DNA of 64,000 nucleotides from Polymorphobacter_B sp038225475. GTDB taxonomy: Bacteria > Pseudomonadota > Alphaproteobacteria > Sphingomonadales > Sphingomonadaceae. Location: NCBI GenBank assembly GCA_038225475.1, contig JBBRRA010000007.1:1-64000 (forward strand), in the 5' to 3' direction. Under the pieces are notes generated by a model that did not search any database, was not told where the DNA came from, and saw only the letters and a list, made by a program, of their open reading frames with translations. Within the stretch, counting starts at the first letter, position 1, and every line of letters starts with the position of its first letter. Position numbers and translations under genes: made by a program. Below, one piece after another: positions 16,643 through 24,239 of the stretch.

Positions 16643-17692
16643 ATGTCGCTTCTCAAGGCCAGCCACAGCTACAAGCCGTTCGAATACCCGTGGGCGTTCG
16701 ACTTCTGGAAGCGCCAGCAGCAGATCCACTGGATGCCCGAGGAGGTGCCGCTGGGCGAGGATTGCCGCGACTGGGCGCAAAAGCTCACCGAGCATGAGCG
16801 CAACCTGCTGACGCAGATTTTCCGCTTCTTCACGCAGGCCGATGTCGAGGTGCAGGACTGCTATCACGACAAATACGGCCGCGTGTTCAAGCCGACCGAA
16901 GTCAAGATGATGCTGACCGCGTTCAGCAACATGGAAACGGTGCACATCGCCGCGTACAGCCACTTGCTCGACACCATCGGCATGCCCGAAAGCGAATATA
17001 GCGCGTTCCTCAACTATAAGGAAATGCGCGACAAGCACGAATATATGTCCGAATTCGGCGTCGGCAGCGACGGCGACATTGCGCGCACGCTTGCAATGTT
17101 CGGCGGCTTTACCGAAGGGCTGCAGCTGTTCGCCAGCTTTGCGATGCTGCTCAACTTCCCGCGCTTCAACAAGATGAAGGGCATGGGCCAGATCGTCACC
17201 TGGTCGGTGCGCGACGAAAGCCTGCATTGCGAAGGCATCATCAAGCTGTTCCACGCATTTTGCGCCGAAACCGGCGTGATGTCGTCGAAACTGCGCGACG
17301 ACATCGCCGACGTCTGCCAGCGCACCGTCCGGCTCGAGGATGCGTTCGTCGATCTCGCGTTCGAAATGGGCCCGGTGCCCGGCATGACCCCGAACGAGAT
17401 CAAGAAATACGTCCGCTTCACCGCCGACTGGCGGCTCAAGCAGCTCGGCATGAAGCCGATCTATATGATCGACGAACACCCGCTGCCGTGGCTAATCCCG
17501 ATGCTCAACGGCGTCGAGCACGCCAACTTCTTCGAAGCCCGCGCCACGGAATATTCGAAGGCCGCAACCAAGGGCAACTGGAACGAAGTCTGGGACGCGT
17601 TCGACCGCCGCAAGGGCGCCAAGCTGGCGAGCGAAGCCGCAAACGAAGTGGTCGAAGGCGAGCAGGGGCTGCTGGGCGTGGCGGCGGAGTAG
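16643..17692 (+). CDS. nrdB: Ribonucleoside-diphosphate reductase, class I beta (radical) subunit
   Basis: 349 residues; carries the di-iron centre and tyrosyl radical that start catalysis in NrdA. The helix NMETVHIAAYSHLLDTIG supplies metal ligands E98 and H101, and the radical Tyr is Y105. The later helix FGGFTEGLQLFASFAMLLNF and the SVRDESLHCEGI segment carry the remaining Glu and His ligands. There is no N-terminal ATP-cone here either. Presence of the radical Tyr and carboxylate ligands indicates a standard class Ia-type subunit. Confidence 0.95.
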   Translation: MSLLKASHSYKPFEYPWAFDFWKRQQQIHWMPEEVPLGEDCRDWAQKLTEHERNLLTQIFRFFTQADVEVQDCYHDKYGRVFKPTEVKMMLTAFSNMETVHIAAYSHLLDTIGMPESEYSAFLNYKEMRDKHEYMSEFGVGSDGDIARTLAMFGGFTEGLQLFASFAMLLNFPRFNKMKGMGQIVTWSVRDESLHCEGIIKLFHAFCAETGVMSSKLRDDIADVCQRTVRLEDAFVDLAFEMGPVPGMTPNEIKKYVRFTADWRLKQLGMKPIYMIDEHPLPWLIPMLNGVEHANFFEARATEYSKAATKGNWNEVWDAFDRRKGAKLASEAANEVVEGEQGLLGVAAE

Positions 17693-17704
17693 GGAAATTA
17701 GACA

Positions 17705-17908
17705 ATGTCTATGTCGGATCGGAATTCTGGTAAGGGCTGGGTCCCGGCGGATACCAAGGCGCTAACGTCTCTGGCGGCACAGAATACTCCAACGCGCGTT
17801 ATTGGGCTAAAGCTGGGCCGGACCGAAGACGCTGTCAGAGCTAAGGCTGCGCAATTAGACGTTTCACTCAAGCCGACAAACCAGTCACCATATAACCGCA
17901 AGAAGTAG
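17705..17908 (+). CDS. Small Myb/SANT-like DNA-binding candidate
   Basis: 67 residues, about 12 bp after nrdB but with clearly lower GC. The pattern GWVPADTKALTSLAAQN followed by TRVIGLKLGRTEDAVRAKA resembles a short SANT/Myb-like helix-turn-helix, ending in the conserved-looking tail SLKPTNQSPYNRKK. Proteins of this shape recur as small hypothetical genes in alphaproteobacteria. DNA binding is inferred from the pattern and not demonstrated. It forms a tight pair with the following HAD gene (5-bp gap). Confidence 0.6.
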   Translation: MSMSDRNSGKGWVPADTKALTSLAAQNTPTRVIGLKLGRTEDAVRAKAAQLDVSLKPTNQSPYNRKK

Positions 17909-17913
17909 GGCTT

Positions 17914-18738
17914 GTGGCATCAACAATCCAGGCGGCTATAATATACGATTTCGATGGAACGCTGTCGCCAGGATCGATGCAGCAACATACTCTCTTACCT
18001 GAGTTCGGCTTCGATGATCATAACGACTTTTGGAAAATAGTAAAAGACGCTAATCGGGCAGCGGACGGCGATGAGATTCTCGCTTATATGCACGAGATTC
18101 TGATGCGTAGTAAACGTAAGCCGACACGCGATTTATTCGAAGAGCATGGGCGTAATTTGCCATTGTTTGATGGCGTTGAGGAATGGTTCGGATCGATAAA
18201 CCATTTTGCTGCATCACAAGGAGTTAGGTTGGAGCACTACGTCGTTTCATCCGGGTTATCTGAAATGATTAGCGCCTCACCTATTGCAAAGCATTTGTCC
18301 TACATATTCGCATCAAAGTATCTATATGGTGCAGACGGAAGAGCAACTTGGCCAGCAGCCAGTGTCAACTATACAACAAAGACGCAATATCTATTCCGGA
18401 TAAACAAGGGAATTCTCAATTATTGGGATGACAAAGCTGTCAATAGATGGATACCAATGGAGGAACGACCCATACCCTTCGAAAATATGATTTTCATAGG
18501 CGATGGTGATACAGATATTCCATCCATGAAGATGATGAGATATCAAGGGGGATGCGCAATCGCTGTTTTTGACCCTCAAGAATTCAGGTCGTCGGGTCAA
18601 AAGAAGATGTACAATCTCATTGCTGAGGATCGAGCCAATTACGTCTGCCCGGCAGACTATACAACCAACGGCCAGCTCGACGTTGTTGTAAGAGGCGTTC
18701 TGGGTCGAATAGCACGAGTGAATGGCTTTAGGCCATAA
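17914..18738 (+). CDS. HAD-superfamily phosphatase, low GC
   Basis: 274 residues. All HAD motifs are present: IIYDFDGTLSPG (nucleophile and acid/base Asp, residues about 10-20), VVSSGLSEMI (motif II), a Lys in the middle region, and MIFIGDGDTDIPSMK (motif IV). The cap between the first two motifs is helical. The substrate cannot be read from sequence; small-molecule phosphatase or phosphoserine-phosphatase-like activity is most likely. A GTG start at 17914 is used. Base composition is far more AT-rich than neighbours, and codon use differs (AAA, ATA, AGA), indicating horizontal acquisition together with the small upstream gene. Confidence 0.8.
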   Translation: MASTIQAAIIYDFDGTLSPGSMQQHTLLPEFGFDDHNDFWKIVKDANRAADGDEILAYMHEILMRSKRKPTRDLFEEHGRNLPLFDGVEEWFGSINHFAASQGVRLEHYVVSSGLSEMISASPIAKHLSYIFASKYLYGADGRATWPAASVNYTTKTQYLFRINKGILNYWDDKAVNRWIPMEERPIPFENMIFIGDGDTDIPSMKMMRYQGGCAIAVFDPQEFRSSGQKKMYNLIAEDRANYVCPADYTTNGQLDVVVRGVLGRIARVNGFRP

Positions 18739-18751
18739 TGATGGAACTTTG

Positions 18752-19072
18752 TTACTTCATAAACATTTGACTTAAGATTGATATGACGCTGTCTAGAGTG
18801 TCGGCCGATAAGATCCCTTCGCGCTTAATTAGCCGCGCCCGGTCCACCGTCCGCACCTGATCCGGCAGCGCCAGCCCGTCCTTTCCCTTGAACCGCACTG
18901 CCACGCGAAACGCCGCCGGTCGGCTGCCGGTCGTCATCGGCACGACGATCACAGTGCGCAGCGAGGCATTAAGCTCGTCGGGCGACACGATCACGCAGGG
19001 GCGGGTCTTCTGGATTTCGCTGCCGACGGTTGGGTCGAGCGCGACGAGCCAGACTTCGCCGCGCTTTACCAC
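18752..19072 (-). CDS. MazF/PemK-family toxin (mRNA interferase)
   Basis: 106 residues. The start VKRGEVWLVALDPTVGSEIQ and the segment KTRPCVIVSPDELN are the hallmark of the MazF/PemK/ChpA family, endoribonucleases that cut mRNA in the cytosol. Family members fold as an SH3-like barrel, and the C-terminal QVRTVDRARLIKREG matches. The GTG at 19072 overlaps the antitoxin stop by 7 bases, the usual arrangement for translational coupling. The 3' end faces the low-GC HAD gene. Confidence 0.88.
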   Translation of the reverse strand: MVKRGEVWLVALDPTVGSEIQKTRPCVIVSPDELNASLRTVIVVPMTTGSRPAAFRVAVRFKGKDGLALPDQVRTVDRARLIKREGILSADTLDSVISILSQMFMK

Positions 19073-19326
19073 ATCAACTCGGCATCGCCGTCGTTGCCGA
19101 AGCCAAGCCACGCTGCCTCGTCGGGCCCGGGCGGGGCGGCGGCGACTTCGGCGGCGGACTCGGCCCAGCCGGCGCGCGGCGCGGTGCGGACCGGGCTGGC
19201 GACGATCCGACCATCCTCGATGGTGAGGTCGAGCACGGTGCCGCTCTCGACCCCGGCAGCGCGCAGCACTGCCTTGGGCACGATCAGCCCCGTCGAGTTG
19301 CCCATCTTGCGCAGGGCGCTGTGCAT
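19066..19326 (-). CDS. MazE-type AbrB/SpoVT antitoxin
   Basis: 86 residues. The N-terminal swapped-hairpin AbrB domain shows MGNSTGLIVPKAVLRAAG and LDLTIEDGRIV; the acidic C-terminal tail (PPGPDEAAWLG, GDAELMW) would wrap the toxin. The chosen ATG (19326) follows GGAGG with good spacing; upstream in-frame residues to 19416 lie over the promoter and are rejected. It neutralises the following MazF-like protein and probably represses its own promoter at the site described upstream. Confidence 0.88.
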   Translation of the reverse strand: MHSALRKMGNSTGLIVPKAVLRAAGVESGTVLDLTIEDGRIVASPVRTAPRAGWAESAAEVAAAPPGPDEAAWLGFGNDGDAELMW

Positions 19327-19350
19327 TGTTTCCTCCAATATTGTTATCAC

Positions 19351-19379
19351 AAAGTATGCACATGAGCGTGCAATGGCAA
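19351..19379 (-). promoter_or_regulatory. Promoter and operator of the mazEF-like pair
   Basis: On the minus strand TTGCCA (19374-19379) and TACTTT (19351-19356) are separated by 17 bases, a plausible sigma-70 pair. Filling the spacer is the inverted repeat TGCAC-N6-GTGCA (19357-19372). An operator placed between -35 and -10 is what is expected for an autorepressed AbrB-type antitoxin. Confidence 0.55.
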
Positions 19380-19724
19380 GCGTCAATCGACGTTGCAGCG
19401 GAAAGCGGTTTTCCAATTGGCTTGACGAAACGAACCATATAAGTTAGAGATGCTTATGGAAAATCCCTCCCCCATCGCGATGCCCGATCCCGCGACCCGC
19501 GCCGATCGCTGGACGCTAGACTGCCGCCGCGTGTCAATCGACGTGCTCGCCGATCCCGTTACTGCCGCCAAAGCAGTGAAGGCGGCGAATATGCCGCTCC
19601 CGTCGGCAAATCGCCGCCATCCCCTCGGCTTGGCTCCCGGCATCGGGAATTCGAATTCCCCTCGGCACGCGAGTAAAGTTAGGGGGTTTAGGCGCGATGC
19701 CCGCCTGTGATAGCGCTGGGGCCG
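19380..19724. other. Region without a clear gene; 16-bp palindrome
   Basis: An open frame runs from 19450 to 19710 on the plus strand (about 86 residues), but it has no good ribosome-binding site and no recognisable features; an antisense frame of similar length exists. It may be a small gene, a remnant or noise. GGGAATTCGAATTCCC (19645-19660) is a perfect 16-bp palindrome about 65 bp before the next gene. Confidence 0.4.
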
Positions 19725-20090
19725 ATGGACCCCGATGCGATCGCTGCTCGCCTTTATGCCGCCGCGCGCGCCGGGGAGCCGGTGACCTATGCCGAGATGT
19801 TGAACGCCGTCGGCTACGCGTTCAGCCGCCCCAGGATGCGCGCGCTGTGCGTCGTGCTCGATGCGATCGACGCTTGCGAACGCGGTGCCGGGCGGCCGCC
19901 GCTCGCGGTGCTGGTGGTGCGCGCCAGCGACGGGCTGCCGGGGCAGGGCTGGTGGCTCGGCCAGAATACGCCGGGGCGGGCGGGGTATCGCGGGCTGTTC
20001 ACCGGGCCCGACGCCGCGCGCTGGGTCGCGGCGCGGCAGGCGGATGCGTTCGCGTGGTGGGCGGCGGCGGCGCCTGCCGGGGGCGGTTAA
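19725..20090 (+). CDS. Conserved hypothetical protein (short sphingomonad family)
   Basis: 121 residues from the ATG at 19725; an in-frame GTG at 19707 is less likely. Conserved-looking segments are EPVTYAEMLNAVGYAFSRPRMRALCVVLDAID and VLVVRASDGLPGQGWW. The protein resembles short sphingomonad proteins that some databases label inconsistently; no catalytic motif is visible, so no function is assigned. It has no signal peptide or membrane helix. The last 4 bases overlap the convergent metallopeptidase gene. Confidence 0.65.
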   Translation: MDPDAIAARLYAAARAGEPVTYAEMLNAVGYAFSRPRMRALCVVLDAIDACERGAGRPPLAVLVVRASDGLPGQGWWLGQNTPGRAGYRGLFTGPDAARWVAARQADAFAWWAAAAPAGGG

Positions 20091-20995
20091 AGGCTGCTGG
20101 CGTTGAAGGTGTCGCAGTCGCTGATCAGCCCGCTGTCGAGCCCGCGCTTGAGCCAGCGGGTGCGCTGCGCGCTGGTGCCGTGGGTGAAGCTGTCGGGGAC
20201 CACGGTGCCCTGCGCCTGTTGCTGCAGCCGGTCGTCGCCGATCGCGGTGGCGGCGCGCATCGCCTCGTCGACGTCGCCGGGGTCGAGGATGGCGGCGTTC
20301 GCCTTGCCCCAGATGCCCGCAAAACAGTCCGCTTGCAGCTCGAGCCGGACCGACAGCGCGTTGCCCTGCGACCGGCTGGCGTGCTGCTGCGCGGTGCTGA
20401 CCTGATCCGAGGTGCCGAGCAGGTTCTGGACGTGGTGGCCGATTTCATGCGCGATAACATAGGCTTGGGCGAAGTCGCCCGGCGCGCCGAAGCGGCTGCT
20501 GAGTTCATCGAAGAACGCGGTGTCGAGATAGACCTTGCGGTCGGCGGGGCAATAGAACGGCCCTGACGCGGCGGTCGCGCCGCCGCAGCCCGACTGCGTC
20601 TGCCCGGTGAACAGCACCAGCCGGGGGTTGACATAGGCCTTGCCGGTCTGTTCGGGGAGCAGCTTGGCCCAGGTATCTTCGGTGGTGGCGAGCACCTTGC
20701 GGACGAAGTGCCCGCTGGTATCGGGACCGGCGGCGGGCGACGGCGCGACCTGGTCCTGCGGCTGGCCGATCTGCTGCGTCGGGCCGCTGCCGCCGCCGCT
20801 GCTGCCGCCGCCACCGAGCAGCGTCAGCGGGTTGATCCCGAACACCAGCGCGATGATGCCGACGATGATGATACCGCCAAGGCTGAGGCCGCCGCCGCCG
20901 AACGGCAACCCGCCGAAGCCGCCGCCGCCACCGCCGCCGCCACTGCCGCGGTCATCCTCGACATTGCTGCTTTCGCGTTCATCATCGAGGCGCAT
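20087..20995 (-). CDS. YpfJ-type neutral zinc metallopeptidase
   Basis: 302 residues. An acidic, Gly-rich N-terminus is followed by one membrane helix (LSLGGIIIVGIIALVFGI, about 38-55), a Gly/Ser linker and a catalytic domain with zinc motif H183-E184-I-G-H187, then HASRSQGNALSVRLELQADCFAGIW, which supplies the third ligand in ELQAD, and YCPADRKVYLD upstream of it. This is the complete signature of the putative neutral zinc metallopeptidase family. It is probably membrane-tethered with the protease on the periplasmic side. The physiological substrate is unknown. The divergent neighbour is the 2'-5' RNA ligase-like gene. Confidence 0.9.
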   Translation of the reverse strand: MRLDDERESSNVEDDRGSGGGGGGGGFGGLPFGGGGLSLGGIIIVGIIALVFGINPLTLLGGGGSSGGGSGPTQQIGQPQDQVAPSPAAGPDTSGHFVRKVLATTEDTWAKLLPEQTGKAYVNPRLVLFTGQTQSGCGGATAASGPFYCPADRKVYLDTAFFDELSSRFGAPGDFAQAYVIAHEIGHHVQNLLGTSDQVSTAQQHASRSQGNALSVRLELQADCFAGIWGKANAAILDPGDVDEAMRAATAIGDDRLQQQAQGTVVPDSFTHGTSAQRTRWLKRGLDSGLISDCDTFNASSL

Positions 20996-21071
20996 GGAGC
21001 GGTCATCCCTGGGTCGTGTCCGTGTCGCTGTAGCATGGTGCGCGGCGCGATTGAACCGCTAGGAAGGCGCG

Positions 21072-21581
21072 ATGATCGACCACCGCCCGCTGATCCTGAC
21101 CGCCGAGGCCGAGCCGTTCGCCGCCGCGCGGTTCGACGCGCTGCGCCGCGCGCACTTCCCGCCCGAACGCAACCAGCTGAAGGCGCATATCACGATGTTC
21201 CACGCCTTGCCCGGCAGCGAAGTCGACAGCATCGTGCGCGCGGTTCAGGCGGCGGTGCGCGGCGTGCCGCCGATCGAAGTCGCGGTGACGGGGCTGCGTT
21301 CGCTCGGCAGCGGGGTGGCGCTGACGCTGCGGTCGGACGCGCTCGATGCGCTGCGCACGGACCTGGCGCAGACGTTCGCCGGGCTACTGACCGCGCAGGA
21401 CGCGCAAGGGTGGCGCGCGCATGTGACGGTGCAGAACAAGGTGACGAGTGCTGTTGCGCGGGCAACGCTGGCGGCGCTGAGCGCAGCGTTCGAGCCGTGG
21501 GCGTTCCGCGTGACCGGCGTCGGCATCTGGCGCTACGCCGGGGGGCCGTGGGAGGCGGTGAAGGTGGTGGCGCTGCGCTAA
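21072..21581 (+). CDS. 2'-5' RNA ligase / LigT-like phosphoesterase
   Basis: 169 residues. Two HxT motifs typical of the 2H phosphoesterase superfamily are present, H39-I-T41 (KAHITMF) and H117-V-T119 (RAHVTVQNKV), separated by the usual spacing. Members act on 2',3'-cyclic or 2'-5' phosphodiester bonds in RNA or nucleotides. The protein is compact with no extra domains. The convergent neighbour is era. The family call is firm; the actual substrate is not known. Confidence 0.85.
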   Translation: MIDHRPLILTAEAEPFAAARFDALRRAHFPPERNQLKAHITMFHALPGSEVDSIVRAVQAAVRGVPPIEVAVTGLRSLGSGVALTLRSDALDALRTDLAQTFAGLLTAQDAQGWRAHVTVQNKVTSAVARATLAALSAAFEPWAFRVTGVGIWRYAGGPWEAVKVVALR

Positions 21582-21594
21582 GCAGCGAGCCCCC

Positions 21595-22488
21595 CTAGTC
21601 CCCGAAGTCCAGTCCGATGTCGCGGTAGACTTCGCGGTCGTCGGCCCAGTCGGCCTTGACCTTGACGTGGAGGAACAGGTGGACCTTGCGCCCGGTCAGC
21701 GCGGCGATCCCGGCGCGTGCCGCCTCGCCGATCGCCTTGATGCGCGCGCCGCGTGCCCCGAGCACGATCGCCTTCTGGCTGTCGCGTTCCACGAGGATCT
21801 GCTGGTGGATGACGGTCGAACCGTCCTTGCGGTCCTCCCACTTCTCGGTCTCGACCGCGCTGGCATAGGGCAGTTCGGCGTGCAGTTGCAGATACAGCTG
21901 CTCGCGCGTCATCTCGGCGGCGAGCAGGCGCGTGGTGGCATCGACCAGCTGGTCTTCGGGGTATTCCCACGCGGCTTCGGGGACCATGCCGGCGAGCGTT
22001 GCCTTAAGCTCGGGGACGCCCTCACCGCTGTCGGCGGCGATGAAGAACGTTTCCTCGAACTTCGCCATCGCGTTGGCGTGCGCCGCGAGATCGAGCAGGC
22101 GGCCCTTGTCGGCGATGTCGACCTTGTTCAGCGCGAGCAGCTTGGGCTCGGGGCGGTGCTCGAGCGCGGTCAGGATGGCGCTGGCGTCGTCCTTGAACCC
22201 CGCCTTGGCATCGACGACGAAGAGGATCAGGTCGGCCCCGTGTGCGCCTTCCCACGCCGCACGGACCATCGCGCGGTCAAGGCGGCGGCGCGGCGCAAAG
22301 ATGCCGGGGGTGTCGACCAGCAGCAGCTGGCTCTCGCCCTCGATCGCAATGCCCATCAGCCGGGTGCGCGTCGTCTGCACCTTGGCGCTGACGATCGCGA
22401 CCTTTTGCCCGACAAGCGTGTTGACGAGCGTCGACTTGCCGGCGTTCGGCGCGCCGACGACCGCGATGGTGCCGCAGCGGATGGTCAT
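21595..22488 (-). CDS. era: GTPase Era
   Basis: 297 residues, the usual length. The G1 motif GAPNAGKSTL is at residues 12-21, with G3 DTPGIF, G4 NKVD and the C-terminal KH RNA-binding domain (IVLGARGARIKAIGEAAR). Era binds the 3' end of 16S rRNA and acts in 30S assembly. Its ATG overlaps the rnc stop (ATGA), so it is the last gene of the translationally coupled lepB-rnc-era operon. Confidence 0.97.
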   Translation of the reverse strand: MTIRCGTIAVVGAPNAGKSTLVNTLVGQKVAIVSAKVQTTRTRLMGIAIEGESQLLLVDTPGIFAPRRRLDRAMVRAAWEGAHGADLILFVVDAKAGFKDDASAILTALEHRPEPKLLALNKVDIADKGRLLDLAAHANAMAKFEETFFIAADSGEGVPELKATLAGMVPEAAWEYPEDQLVDATTRLLAAEMTREQLYLQLHAELPYASAVETEKWEDRKDGSTVIHQQILVERDSQKAIVLGARGARIKAIGEAARAGIAALTGRKVHLFLHVKVKADWADDREVYRDIGLDFGD

Positions 22489-23153
22489 GAAGTGAGCCTT
22501 TCGAGCATCGCGATGGCGGCGGCCTTTTCGGCCTCGCGCTTGTTGGCACCGGCACCTTCGGCGGGATCATGGCCGCGGACCACCACCCGGACGCGGAAGC
22601 GCGGTGCGTGGTCGGGCCCCGACCGGTCGACGAGCTCATACGTCGGGGCTTGGCGGCTTTGCGCCAGCGCCCATTCCTGCAGCCGCGATTTGGGATCGAC
22701 CAGCAGTCGCGGCCCGGCATCGAGCAGCGCCCCCCAGTGGCGGTGGACGAATGCTTCGGCCGCAGCAAAGCCGCCGTCGAGGAAGATCGCCGCGACGATC
22801 GCCTCGGCAATGTCGCCGAGCACATTGTCCGAATGGCCGAGGCCTTTCGAGCGCGCGACCTTTTCCATGAACAGCCGTTCGGGCACGCCGAGCGCGCGCG
22901 CGACTTCGGCGCACGCCGGCCCCTCGACCAGCCCGTGATAGCGCGCCGTCAGCTTGCCCTCGGGCTCGTCATAGTCGCGGTACAGCCACGCCGCGACGAC
23001 GCAGCCGAGCACGCGGTCCCCAAGGAATTCGAGCCGCTGATAGTCCGCGCCGACCGCGCTGCCGTGCGTCAGCGCGCGGCGCAGCAGGCCAAGGTCGGCA
23101 AAGCGGTGGCCGAGCGTCGTCGCCGCCCAGTCGCCGAGCGCGTCGTCGCTCAC
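22485..23153 (-). CDS. rnc: Ribonuclease III
   Basis: 222 residues from a GTG at 23153, which overlaps the lepB stop as GTGA; longer upstream frame is antisense to or inside lepB and rejected. The endonuclease domain carries the signature RLEFLGDRVLG near residue 40, and the second metal-site region DNVLGDIAEAIVAAIFLDGG near 110. A double-stranded RNA-binding domain (KSRLQEWALAQSRQAPTYE ... KREAEKAAAIAMLE) completes it. It matures rRNA and cleaves structured RNA. Confidence 0.96.
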   Translation of the reverse strand: MSDDALGDWAATTLGHRFADLGLLRRALTHGSAVGADYQRLEFLGDRVLGCVVAAWLYRDYDEPEGKLTARYHGLVEGPACAEVARALGVPERLFMEKVARSKGLGHSDNVLGDIAEAIVAAIFLDGGFAAAEAFVHRHWGALLDAGPRLLVDPKSRLQEWALAQSRQAPTYELVDRSGPDHAPRFRVRVVVRGHDPAEGAGANKREAEKAAAIAMLERLTS

Positions 23154-23971
23154 AACGGCTGCCCGATCCGGCTCAGCCGCAGCGCATCGCGGCCGTGGCG
23201 TAGCTCGTCGATCGAAAAGAAGATGCGATCGGCGCGCCCGACGAGGTTTTCGGCGGGGACCATGCCGACGCCGCCTTCGGCGATGCTCAACCGGCTGTCG
23301 GCGCTGTCGTCGCGGTTGTCGCCGGCGACGAAATAATGTCCGGCAGGGACGGTGACGGCCGCGAAATTGTCGTGCTGACCGTCGGCGACCTGATCGAGCA
23401 CGGCATAGCGGCGGGTGCCCAGCATCTCGATATATTGCGGAACCCGGCACCAAACGCGGCCATCGGGTGCCATGACGCGCTGGTCGAGTGCCTGGCGGCA
23501 GTCCCCATCGTCGGCGGCGAGCATGCTGAAATCGTCGACGCGCCGCCGCGGCACGATTGCGCCGTTGATCGCGAACATGCCGTGCACCATGGCGATGCGG
23601 TCGCCGGGAAGGCCGATGACGCGCTTGATGAAATCGGTGCGATTGTCGGCAGGCGTCTTGAACTCGACGATGTCGCCGCGCGCGGGGTCACGGCCGCCAA
23701 GCCGCCCGTCGAACAGCGGCAAGCCGAGCGGCAGCGAATAGCGGCTGAATCCATAGGGCCATTTGGCGACGAACAGATAATCCCCGCTGAGCAACGTCGG
23801 CAGCATCGACTGCGACGGGATGTTGAACGGCTCATAGGCAACGGTCCGCAGCGTCAGCGCCACCGCCAGCGCCGCGACGACCAGCCGCCCGGCACTGCGC
23901 ACGGCGCGATATTGCAGCCGGGCGCGCGCAAAGTGCCGGATGCGGGCCGGGTCGGAACGAAGCGAAGCCAT
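23150..23971 (-). CDS. lepB: Signal peptidase I
   Basis: 273 residues from the ATG at 23971 (an upstream in-frame start at 24016 is less likely). One membrane helix (LVVAALAVALTLRTVA, about 30-45) precedes the catalytic Ser in PSQSMLPT (S55). The general base Lys lies in FIKRVIGLPGD (K116), and the box GDNRDDSADSR is the conserved substrate-contact region. It cleaves signal peptides on the periplasmic face of the inner membrane. It is first in the lepB-rnc-era operon. Confidence 0.95.
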   Translation of the reverse strand: MASLRSDPARIRHFARARLQYRAVRSAGRLVVAALAVALTLRTVAYEPFNIPSQSMLPTLLSGDYLFVAKWPYGFSRYSLPLGLPLFDGRLGGRDPARGDIVEFKTPADNRTDFIKRVIGLPGDRIAMVHGMFAINGAIVPRRRVDDFSMLAADDGDCRQALDQRVMAPDGRVWCRVPQYIEMLGTRRYAVLDQVADGQHDNFAAVTVPAGHYFVAGDNRDDSADSRLSIAEGGVGMVPAENLVGRADRIFFSIDELRHGRDALRLSRIGQPL

Positions 23972-24111
23972 CGACGCGGCTTGGCGCGTGGACCCCGCGC
24001 AAGTCAAGCGCAACATGGTCCAAATGTGCCGTTTGGGTTAGACAGCGCAATCGATGGCAGGATGTAGGCGCATTGGGCCGGGGGCCGGCTTGCGATCCCG
24101 TTGCGGCCACT

Positions 24112-24129
24112 GAGAGGATTAATCCTCTC
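24112..24129. promoter_or_regulatory. 18-bp perfect palindrome between lepB and the rhomboid gene
   Basis: GAGAGGATTAATCCTCTC reads the same on both strands. It is followed by CCCTGAGAG, which gives a third GAGAG arm (24133-24137). It lies in the divergent gap of lepB and the rhomboid gene, about 110 bp from the latter. The size and symmetry suggest a dimeric repressor or activator site; the regulator is unknown. Confidence 0.5.
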
Positions 24130-24239
24130 CCTGAGAGCGGACGCTTGTTCATCAACATATGCATAGCGACCGAGCTTTTTGTCAGCCGCGCGATCAAACC
24201 CCCCATTCCTGTTCCGGAGGGTTTGTCGTAGGTTCAAAC

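Noticed and set aside
19450..19710. 86-residue frame before the conserved hypothetical gene
   Set aside because: No ribosome-binding site, no family resemblance, and a competing antisense frame of the same size. Kept only as part of the intergenic description.
23154..23453. Longer N-terminal version of RNase III
   Set aside because: The extra residues are Arg-rich antisense-like sequence inside lepB; the GTG overlapping the lepB stop gives the standard family length.
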